Below, in pieces: positions 9,901 to 19,800 of a stretch of 64,000 bases of DNA (position 1 is its first letter; every line of letters begins with the position of its first letter). The translations under genes were made by a program, and so were the position numbers. Below the pieces are notes generated by a model. It saw only the letters and a list, made by a program, of their open reading frames with translations, did not search any database and was not told the origin of the DNA. Source of the stretch: Polychytrium aggregatum (Eukaryota > Chytridiomycota > Chytridiomycetes > Polychytriales); NCBI RefSeq assembly GCF_025602895.1, contig NW_026516239.1, positions 375,001-439,000 on the forward strand, written 5' to 3'.

Positions 9901-12794
9901 TCGTCAGCCGAATCCTTGGTATCAGCTGGCTTTCCATGTTCATTCGACTGAGCCGGGTTCTGGAGGATGATCTCGATGGCATGTTCTCTGTCGGCGTCTG
10001 TGAGGCCCTTGTGCTCGTTGGTGAGTCGGTGCCTGATGAATACCCTCAAGTCGGCGATATTCTCATCGCTCGAGGGCTCGATTGTTTTGGCATTCACTCC
10101 ATGGAATGCTGCCTTGATGTCCTTCTCGGGTCGGGATGTCAGCAGCAGCTTGAGCCACGGACGGGTCTTGTTCAGCTCGACGAACCGCCAGGCAAGCAGA
10201 CTGAGCAGCTGGTCGCGTGGAGAGCACTCGTCGAGTGCATCCACCAGGATCATCACCGATCCCTTGGGTCTGTATTTGCCGATGGCTTCGAGTGGATCGG
10301 CAATCACGGCCTTGAACAACTCGGGGATGGACATCTTGTCGAGACTGTCCTTGGAGTGGCCAGCATCGAGCAGCTTGCGGCCGATGGGGGCATACCACTG
10401 GCACAGGCCGTATGCGATCGTGCTCAGCACGGCCCGCGGATCGCTCTTGCGGGTGTCGTTGTACTTGAGGAACAGCGCCGACACCAGCTGGTTCTTGCCC
10501 CGGAGGAAGCTGGCCAGCTTGGCTGCGGCAACAGACTTGCCCACACCAGCAACGGCATTCACCCACAGGACAGTGTCTTTGGTGTCTTCGTTGACCCAGT
10601 GAGTGACTTGGTCGAACAGCCACTGGCGGGTACCCTCGACATACAGATCCTCAAGGTCGTGCTGGTCCTGGGTCGAGTCGACGGGATCGAGGAGGGATCG
10701 CAGGAGCGAGTCTTGTTCGGCGGTGAGGACGACACTGCCGCCTTGTGTGTACACGTCGCCCTCCTTGGCGGCAGTGGAAGTCTTTGTTATGAGCTCGTGA
10801 ATATTGGGCACTAGTCTGTCGAATATCAAGAGTGTGAGATTGTATCGATAACATGATATACAACAGTGATACGCTTACCTCCGCAGTGCGTTTCCGTCCG
10901 AGGCATCAAGAGCCTGTAGCTTCATCAGCTCGGCAAAAGTTTCACGGATCGACATTGGCTTCCCATCGAACAACGGGCTCTTCTCGTGGATCGGAGGGTA
11001 GTCAGGGAGCTCTTTGATGGGCGGGAAGTACTTCTTCTGGAATGTCTCGCCATCGATCTCTTTTGAATACCACATGAAAATTGGCTGGATGGTAACGGGG
11101 TTGCCACTCTTCTCGCCATCCTTCATTCTCTTGAGAGCGTGCTGGATCTATAGACACAATGGATGTGAGACTGCGAGTTTGAGGGTAAAGAGGGAGAAGT
11201 GAAGATACGTACCTCGAGAAATTGATTGTCTTTCTCATTGTGCGCGTTGTAGGTTTGATCGAGTCCAGCCTCGGAGAGAACTAGGACAATCACGTCCGAT
11301 TGGTAGAGACCATTGATGAAACCTTGTTCCCAGGGCATGCCGTCACAGAGACAGAGACTGTCGAGATAGGGATGAAGTGCCATTTGGCCTCGCGGAGTGA
11401 TAGCGAGGGTTCCATGCAGGGCAGTCGCATTGCTGGCGTCACTACGGACTCGGTAACTGTGGGGGCACATGTTAGCTGGGTGAAATGACGTGGTTGCGAA
11501 CGAATCGCCGCTTACCTGATGAAGACGTCGTGCTTCACATAGTGTGTTTTGCACTTCCAATTCTGGGTCGGTTCTGCCGGAGTGTACTCGCTTGGATCCA
11601 GGAGACGTTTGGGCGGAACAATAGTGTGTTTGGAAGGTTTTGGTGGCTCCTTTGGTTTATCGAGTCTGGGTGAACCATGCTTTTGTTGTGCAATTTTGAG
11701 TTTCATGATGGCACCATCATTCAGGCCGACCTTGGCAATCTGGATATCATCGAGAGCAAGGAGCTGTGGAGTGCAAGGGTCAGTAACGCACTTGGTTGAT
11801 TCTATGGATGGTAAAGGATACCTACCACATCGACGGTGTCGTAATCGCGTTCCTCAAAACGGCCTTTGAATTTAGTGAGTCCGTTGTCCTCAAGGAATTT
11901 ATGGAACGTATTCGAAGTATTGCGTAGTGGCTCCTCGTCTGAGGCGGTTGCTTCGATAGGCTCTGTCTGAATGATATCGTTGACACTGGTTTGGTAATCT
12001 GGTGGTGGAGATGTCAGAATGTTGTCCAAGGGCGTTTCATCACCCTCCACTTTGATATCCGATTTGGGTTGGGGAGTGGCTTCTTTGTCTTCAGTAACAT
12101 TTGTTTGCTGGATAGTGGAAGTGGATGCTGGTGCCGGATTGGAACTGGAGGGGGAGGCAAGAGCTTGACGATGTCTTTCCTGCGCATTCTTGAGGGTTTT
12201 GATATGACCAATCTTCAAGCCAATATCCTTCATCTCTTTGCCATCTAAGGTGAGGAGCTATGGTGCACACGTTAGCAATGCGGGTCAAAGTACCGAGGAT
12301 TGGAGCCGAGATCAAGCTTACTAATTCGATAGAATTCAATCCGTTTTCGATGAAGCAATCTCTTTGCTCATTGAGGCCATATTTCTTAAGGAATTCATCA
12401 AATTCTTTAGACTCCTCTGTCACTTCAGTTTCTTCGTCTTCATTAGAGGTCCTAACGGTTTTGGATTGAATGTCGCCGGGTTCCTTGGTGTTAACTTGGT
12501 GGTTGTCATCTTTGGATCGAATGAGCGAGAGTCAGATCACATGACAAACCAATTCAATTCGAACCACACTGGATCCGTGGCTCGATCCAAGATCACTCCG
12601 ATGACGGGGGTTCGATTCCCGACATCGCCATTTTACCGAGAAGTCGTCCTGGTTTATCTCCAATCCACGACCATTATTGTTCAGAATCGATTCAGCAATC
12701 AACGACACTGACCTGGTGCTTGTTTCTTCTGGTGCAGCCACCAGAGGGACAGCAGTCCAACGAGGGCTGATATGACGATGATCCTTTGGAGCAT
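6905..12794 (-). CDS. SAM-SAM-TIR-NACHT-WD40 STAND protein with N-terminal membrane anchor, eight exons
   Basis: Exons: 12794-12713, 12509-12322, 12257-11826, 11763-11516, 11456-11213, 11147-10879, 10815-7077 and 7015-6905. They sum to 5313 nt (1770 residues plus stop) with every junction in phase. Order of parts: hydrophobic N-terminus (about 4-20, IIVISALVGLLSLWWLH); SAM 1 (about 58-118); SAM 2 (about 208-265); TIR (about 309-470, box DVFISYR, glutamate 398 in QFLE/IQHAL); NACHT (about 560-730, Walker A AVAGVGKS, Walker B MILVDALDE); a helical linker; and about twelve WD40 repeats (about 1143-1640). Family knowledge: WD40 senses a ligand, NACHT oligomerises with nucleotide, TIR cleaves NAD or signals, and paired SAM domains assemble TIR in SARM1. 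A role in immunity, cell death or self/non-self recognition is inferred. The first exon (branch and acceptor less ideal) is least certain; the final exon is supported by branch CTAAC and acceptor CACAG. Confidence 0.88.
7400..8850 (-). repeat. Tandem array of near-identical WD40-coding units (about 126 bp each)
   Basis: Eleven canonical units of 42 residues plus one degenerate last unit. The unit core (VAISPDGKWIVSGS ... TIKVWDATTGQLKHTLEGHT) is almost invariant in protein and in DNA. Variation concentrates at a few positions after GHT (SSVNS, NYVKS, YSVTS, YWVKS) and after SGS (WDN, SDR, ADN, FDK). Three units carry a longer loop with FGSTDN. High DNA identity among units points to recent duplication or gene conversion. 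Confidence 0.9.
12510..12712 (-). other. First intron of the TIR-NACHT-WD40 gene, holding a tRNA-like stretch
   Basis: At 203 nt this intron is over three times as long as most others in the gene. Donor GTCAGT and acceptor CCAAAG give matching phase (codon split 1/2). On the plus strand it contains TGGCTCGATCC (12578-12588, A-box-like) and GGTTCGATTCC (12609-12619, an exact B-box consensus), 31 nt apart. Confidence 0.55.
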
Positions 12795-13123
12795 CGTGGA
12801 TGAGATCAGGGCGATGGGGGAAATGGAGCGCGGGGGTTGGGTGGATGCTTTATACTCCCCATCCCCGGGTGGATTGGGGACCCGAGCCCCCAAACTCGGC
12901 CAGAGTCGCGCGATGCGAAAGGGGAAGGACGGACGCCATCGACAAAGCAAAATGTAAAACACCTCGTCAAGTCGGATACAACGGTAAATGTCTGTGGATG
13001 GCGATAAGCTATCGAGCCGCACAGCACGAACCTGCTGCGCTGACAGGCGGTGCCACAGGCATGGCACAAGCTGCGCGCGAACCCGATTGGATAGAATGGC
13101 CGGGCATCAAAGGCCGACTTGGG
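12795..13123. other. Intergenic region upstream of the TIR-NACHT-WD40 gene
   Basis: 329 bp between the start of the large minus-strand gene and an old LTR fragment. It should contain that gene's promoter. On the minus strand a TATA-like stretch (GAGTATAAAGC, near 12850) lies about 55 nt upstream of the chosen ATG. No other feature seen. Confidence 0.5.
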
Positions 13124-13343
13124 CTCGGAGAGGGAGCGAGGAAGGCAAAGATGAGTTCAAGACTTGTCTCGAAATGAGGCGTGAGGAACACTCAGAGAAT
13201 AACGTAGAAGGCACTGTATTTAGTCCTATTTTGAACGCTGAGGTTCGACTACACATCGCGGGGGTCAGGCTATTTACAGGCAAGCCCGGACTAGGCAGCG
13301 ATGGGCAGCCAAGGGAGGGAAAAGTGGGCGATCGAGCAGGGCG
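13124..13343 (-). mobile_element. Old partial LTR of family A
   Basis: About 220 bp match the middle of the family A LTR in the same orientation as the copy at 18544-24947, with scattered differences (roughly one base in ten by eye). No internal element sequence accompanies it. It abuts the coding fragment that ends near 13344. It is clearly older than the full copies in the window. Confidence 0.85.
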
Positions 13344-13616
13344 GTGCTTCTCAAGCCAGAGCCGGAATCGGTTCACTTTGGTGTCCAAAATGAAGTTTGC
13401 CTGCTTGCACACCAGTCGCAGATTCCCGATATCGGTGGGTGGAAGGGAGAACTGGAAGCTGTCGTTGCAGCATATGATGGTGAAGATGTCGGGGACAAAG
13501 CCCCGATGAGCCGACTGGACTGGGTTGAGGTTCGCGGGGCTTGTACCCGCACCGGCTAAGGCGAGGGCTCGACGGGTCTGCGAGCGGGTCACTCGGCGCT
13601 CAGGAGGGCTCGCCAT
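13344..13616 (-). pseudogene. F-box-like N-terminal fragment of the Sel1 gene family
   Basis: An open frame from ATG 13616 (MASPPERRVTRSQ) encodes about 91 residues: a short basic lead, then a F-box-like helix region (DIFTIICCNDSFQFS ... LRLVCKQANFIL ... FRLWLEKH). The same start and domain occur in the Sel1 gene beginning at 42042. The homologous part stops where the old family A LTR fragment begins. I find no Sel1 repeats on the far side, between 13123 and 12795. It is therefore probably a truncated gene; a short protein of this type remains possible. Confidence 0.65.
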
Positions 13617-13853
13617 ATTGGCTGGATGGGAGATGGGAGATTGTCGCTGGAGCTGGGGAGGTAGGGGGAATCCGCATCCAACCCGAGACGAAGATCACCG
13701 AGCCTGTCCGAACCGCGGATCGAATCGGATCCAGCCGGATCACGTGGTTGCCAGCAAGGATTCGACCTGTCACTCGTCCTACAAGGACCGCCAAACACAA
13801 AGACTCCATGTCCCATCACCCAGAGTACATGTACACGGATCAAAGCAGTGTCT

Positions 13854-16800
13854 TTATTCAATCAATTCATCCTCAGAGTCAGAAGTCAAGTCAAAGATCG
13901 CACCATTGAGCTCGGATGGAATGGAAACAGAATCATCCAGCACAAAAACATCACCATCATCGTCAATGTCCATCGATTCACTGCAGAAATCCGCCAATTC
14001 ATCATCCGACATGGAGTATTCGTCTTTTTCAAATTCGGCCTCGTAAAAGTCGTTCGCCCGGTACCATTTGTACAAACGTCTGCTCTCCCTACCACTCAGA
14101 GGCTTGAAATCCGGGTGATCCCTGAAGCACTTGACGTTGTGGGCGATGAGGTCGACGATGGCTTGGGGAATGCTGATGACGGATGTGTGAGTGACGACCT
14201 CCCTTCTGTAGAACCTGCGGACGGACGCCCAGTGTTCAGCACTCTGTGTCCACTGGGCGTTGAATAGGAGCCTCCAGAACTTCATTTCCTTTCGATTGCC
14301 TCGATGGTAGAGCCACTTGCGTCGGTAGATCGTAGCGAGAAGGGCGGTGGCAAACGGATACCCGGCGGCACTCGCATTCTCGAGTCTGGGAATCGCCTTC
14401 TCCTCGACAACATTGTCCGAGTATATAACCGAGAGGCCGTATCGACTCAGATATCCGATGCCCAGTATATACACCGCGACAGTGTCCCCGAGTTTGGCGG
14501 CATTTTCGACGGCATCGTAATAAGTCTTCAATTTGTTGCGGGTAATTCGATATTTACCCTCCGATCCAATGCAGCGGTTCATCAAAATGCGGGCAAAGAC
14601 GACAGAGGCAGTTGCTCGCTCGGCCTTGGTGTACATCGTGGTGTCCTCGGGTGCGTCCATAATCTTCAATAGCCAGCGGTCGCCGTAGAAGCTCGGGGAC
14701 GGGGAAGGGTAGCTCCGGAAGAGGCGCTTGGCGTCTTGGTCCAGAATCGCTTTCTGGACGTCAAACTCACCATATCGATTGGTGAGGTAGTGTAACGTCC
14801 ACTACTGGGACGTTGGGGCAAGACGGGGAGGGAGGGGGTACAAGACAAGACAGGACGGGGCAGAACAGGGCGGTGCTAGGCTACTCTAGCGGACGGGTGA
14901 GCTCGGGGAGCACTTACGTTTATTCACGATAAAACCGAACTCCAGACAAACGGGGGGAACGGGGGCAACCCGCAGGTATACCCTGCGGTGGCCTGCCTGC
15001 GGTGCGTGAAAACGCAAAGCGCAGCACAGGTCACGACCCACTGCGCCGCGCAGTACGCGCAGTACGCGCAGCACAGCGTCGGAGATACCATCTCCTACAC
15101 TCCCACACTTAAGAAGGCTTCCTGCGAGGAGCCCTGCGTGTGCTCTTTATTTGGGGCTCCTCGAGGTGTTTACCGTATTTACTCAGCTCCTCGGGTGCAT
15201 GGGACAAGTCCTCCAGTGTTTGCCATGTGTTGCCCGAGTGTGGGTAACCAACCCACTTGACATAAAACCGAAGTGACCCATCAGCCACTTTCTTGTGCCT
15301 CACGATCCTTTCGACTTCATATTCTTGAGTATAGTATTGTCCGTGTAACGTCCACTACTGGGACGTTGGGGCAAGACGGGGAGGGAGGGGGTACAAGACA
15401 AGACAGGACGGGGCAGAACAGGGCGGTGCTAGGCTACTCTAGCGGACGGGTGAGCTCGGGGAGCACTTACGTTTATTCACGATAAAACCGAACTCCAGAC
15501 AAACGGGGGGAACGGGGGCAACCCGCAGGTATACCCTGCGGTGGCCTGCCTGCGGTGCGTGAAAACGCAAAGCGCAGCACAGGTCACGACCCACTGCGCC
15601 GCGCAGTACGCGCAGTACGCGCAGCACAGCGTCGGAGATACCATCTCCTACACTCCCACACTTAAGAAGGCTTCCTGCGAGGAGCCCTGCGTGTGCTCTT
15701 TATTTGGGGCTCCTCGAGGTGTTTACCGTATTTACTCAGCTCCTCGGGTGCATGGGACAAGTCCTCCAGTGTTTGCCATGTGTTGCCCGAGTGTGGGTAA
15801 CCAACCCACTTGACATAAAACCGAAGTGACCCATCAGCCACTTTCTTGTGCCTCACGATCCTTTCGACTTCATATTCTTGAGTATAGTATTGTCCGAGGT
15901 CGTCTTCCAGTGGTGCGTCGTCCGGGACACCTTCGTCGGCGTCGGGGAACTGTGCTGGACTGCGGGTCGTGTGGCGACGCAGCTTGGACACATGGAAGAC
16001 AGGATGGAGCTTGCTTCCAGGTGGCAAGTCCAACAGGTAGTTGAGGGGACTGGGTCGGGCCGCTATCTTGAACGGTCCTCGGTACTTGGGCAACAACTTC
16101 TTTGACTGGGCTTCGGGGACCTTGATGTTGTCGGCGTCCAGGTAGACAAGGTCTCCAACTTCAAAGGAGACATCCTGGTGTCGGCGGTCGTAGTACTTCG
16201 CCATCACTTGTTGCGCATCCGTGAGCGCGTCGGCGATCATCTTGTGTCGGACTTGATGATCTTTGACAAAGGCACTTGGTTTGGGAGGCAATCCAGCCGT
16301 GGACTCGGTCAGTGTCAAGGAGGTGGGAACATCAGGCTGGAATCCGTAGAGCGCCTCAAAGGGGCTCAAGCCAGTTGTGCTCGACTTGGCGGTGTTGTAT
16401 GCAAACTCTGCATGACTCAGCTGTATGTCCCAGTCGTCTTGGCTGGTCGAGGCGTATGTCCTCAGGTATTGCTCGAGGGTGCGGATCGTCCGCTCGGACT
16501 GTCCATCCGTTTGTTGGTGGTGCGAGGTTGACATGTTCAGCTTGGTGCCGAGATGGTCGAACAGACTTGTCCAAAACAAGGAGGTGAATCGGGGGTCTCG
16601 ATCACTGACGATGGACTTTGGGAGGCCGTGGTGCTTGAACACATGCTTGAAGAACAGCAGTGCAAGGTCAGGCGCGGAGCATGTCGTCTGGCACGGCACA
16701 AAGTGTGCCATCTTGCTGAACCTGTCGACAAAGACAGCGATTGCATCGTGGTCCAACTTGGTCGTCGGTAGATGCGTGATGAGATCCATGGACATGCTGG

Positions 16801-19800
16801 TCCAGGGGCGGTCGGGAACAGGCAGGGGTTGCAGCAATCCTTGCTCTCGGGTCGTGCGTGACTTGACCATCTTGCAGGTATGGCAGGACTCGATGTACTT
16901 CTCGACGGTGCGCTTCATTCCAGGCCAGTATGCGACTTTGGCCAGTCGGTCGTATGTCTTCTCGACTCCAAAGTGTCCAGCGAGGGGCGAGTCGTGGACC
17001 TCTTGGAGCAACTTGGTCTTCAACGACGGAATGTCCGGCACACAGACACGGCTGTCCTTCTTCAGGAGGAGCAGGCCATCACGCACTGTGTACTCGGATG
17101 ATTCGTCGTCCTTGGGGAGCTTAGACACCTTTCGGAACAGTTCTCCGAACTGTTTGTCGTTGGCGATGTTGTCTCGGACAACATCCAGCATCGTGTTGTC
17201 GACACTGACAGTCGACTCGTACAGTGACGCCAATTGGTAGTCGGGGCGTCGGGACAGTGCGTCAGGCACCACATTGAGTTTGCCTTTCTGGTATACAACC
17301 TCGTAGTTGTACTCGGCGAGGAACTCCATCCATCGCGCTTGGCGTCGGCTCAGGTTCTTCTTGGTGTCGAGGTAACGCAGTGACTGGTGGTCCGTCACAA
17401 TCTTGAAGGGCTTGGCGGTACCGTGGAGGTACACTCGGAACTTCTGCAGCGCGTAGATGATCGCAAGCTGCTCCTTCTCGTGCACGGGATAGTTGATCTC
17501 GTGTTGGGACAGTTTGCGCGACTCGAAGGCAACGGGCCTTCCCTCCTGCATCAAAACAGCTCCCACCGCAAAGTCGGAGGCGTCGGTGTGCACGGAGACA
17601 TCCGTGTTCGGGTCGAACACAGCGAGGACAGGAGCGTTCGTCAAGGCGTGCTTGAGGGTCTCGAACGCTTGGCGTTGTGGGTGGTCCCACACGAAGGGGC
17701 ACTCTTTGCGGAGTAGGTCTGTGAGTGGACCGGCAGTGCGCGCCAGATCGGGGATGAATCGGCGGTAGTAGTTGACGAGACCGAGAAACGACTGCACGTC
17801 AGAGACGCATGCGAGCGGCGGCCACTCGACCACAGACTTGACCTTGGCGGGGTCGACTTCGATTCCTCTTCCTGAGACAACGTGTCCCAGGAACGGGACT
17901 TGATTCTTGAAGAACTCACACTTGGACAGTTTGGCATACAACTTGTGCTCGCGTAGCTTGGCCAGCACGCGGGCGACATGACCTTCATGGGTCGCTTCAT
18001 CCTTGCTGTACACAAGGATATCATCCAGGTACACGATGACAGAGTTGTCGAGCTCTTGGCGGAACACATCGTTCATCAGCTGCATGAACGTGGCAGGTGC
18101 GTTCGTCAATCCGAACGGCAGCACTAGGAACTCGTACAGTCCGTAGCGAGTCCTGAAGGCGGTCTTGTGGACATCATCCTCGTGGATGCGGATCTGATGG
18201 TAGCCTGAGCGGAGGTCTATCTTGCTAAAGACCTTTGCTCCACTCAGACGATCCATCAACTCGTCGATCCTGGGCAACGGGTAGGTGTTCTTGATGGTCT
18301 GTTTGTTTAGTGCGCGATAGTCGACGCACATCCTGAGATCACCTTCTTTCTTCTTGACAAAGAGCACTGGTGCACCATACGGTGACTGGCTCGGGCGGAT
18401 GAACCCATGGGCGAGGAGGTCATCCAACTGGCGCTTGAGTTCGTCCATCTCCGTCAGCGACAGTTGGTACGTCGGTCTTGACGGAGGCGACGAGCCTGGT
18501 TCGATGTCGATGCGATGATCGACGGTGCGTTGGGGTGGCAGGCTGTTAGAGTCCGAAGGGGACTCAACGGCAAAAGAAGAAGTGAGCTCGAAGTGAGCTC
18601 AGGGAAGGCAAGGGTAAAGTCCGAAGTGGACTCGGAGAGGGAGCGAGGGAAGCAAAGATCCGTTCAAGATAAGACTTGTCTCGAAATGAGACGTGAGGAA
18701 CACTCAGAGAATAAAGTAGAAGGCACTTTATTTAGTCCTATTTTGAACGCTGAGGTTCGACTACACATCGCGGGGGTCAGGCTATTTATAGACAAGTCCG
18801 GACTTGGCAGCGAAGGGCGGCCAAGGGAGGGAAAAGTGGGCGATCGAGCAGGGCGAAGGGGGCGATGCACGAACGAGGGCCGAGAAGGACCACCGAGACA
18901 GGCAGAGAACCAAAGCGAGGGAGGCGCAAGCAAAAGCGAAGCACCTGGCAGGAGAAACGTGCAAAGGCGAAGCAATGTGACTCAACGTCCAAGAAGCGGA
19001 TTGGTCAAGTATAAGGTTGGGGCAAATGCATGCGAGATGAACAAGAGATCGGGGCGGTCAGGCAGGTCATGAGTCACCGGTGGTGGGACACATGACCGGC
19101 AGCCGAATTGCAACCAATCGCAGCAAGGCGCGTGCACAAACAAACCGGCGCGTGCGAAGAAGACAAAGGAAGCGGAGCAGCGCGGGGAAACGGAAGTGCG
19201 GAAGGAGCGGAAATGGCAGGCAAAAGGCGGAAAATTGGAGGGGAACTGCAAAGCTACACACAAACAAACAGAAAGGCAAAAGAACAGCCAAGTGTGCAGT
19301 CAAAGTGGAGAACAAGCAGAAGCTATCCCTAACATCATCCCCTTCCTTAGCGACGAACTCCGGGCGTCGCCTTCGGCTTTGAGGGATAGCGAAGGTGGAA
19401 GTCAGCAACAAGATCAGTGGCGTGGGAAACATTGGCAGCGGGCTCCCAAGACCGGTCAGTCTCGGAATAGCCCTTCCACTGAACCAAGTACTGTAAGCGA
19501 CCACGGAAGAGCCGAGAATCGAGAACAGTCTCGACCTCAAACTCTTCCTGGGAGTCAACAAGAATGGGTGGAGGTTCGGGTTGGGTGAACTCGGGAACAA
19601 TGTCCTTCGTTCGGGGTTCAAGGAGGGATACATGAAAGACGGGGTGGACTTTGAGTGTGGAAGGGAGTTTAAGTTCAAAGGCAACGGGGTTGATGCGGCG
19701 AAGAACTTTAAAGGGGCCAAGCTTTTTCTGATCAAGCTTGTTGGAGGGACGAAGGGTGCGGATGTGGCGACGATCAAGAAAAACGAGGTCGCCAACGGAG

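Noticed and set aside
9525-10814. 429-codon open frame on the plus strand
   Set aside because: It is antisense to the NACHT region of the TIR-STAND gene; the minus strand carries clear Walker A and B motifs.
12541-12640. A functional tRNA gene
   Set aside because: A and B boxes are about 13 nt too close, the T stem does not pair fully and no acceptor stem partner is visible, so it is kept only as a tRNA-like remnant.
12807-13069. Continuation of the 13616 gene fragment beyond the LTR piece
   Set aside because: The open frames here show no Sel1 or other repeat pattern and do not resemble the family.
14791-15896. A segmental tandem duplication of about 553 bp
   Set aside because: Target duplications show it is the 3' LTR and adjacent internal sequence of B2 followed by the same parts of B1, produced by insertion.
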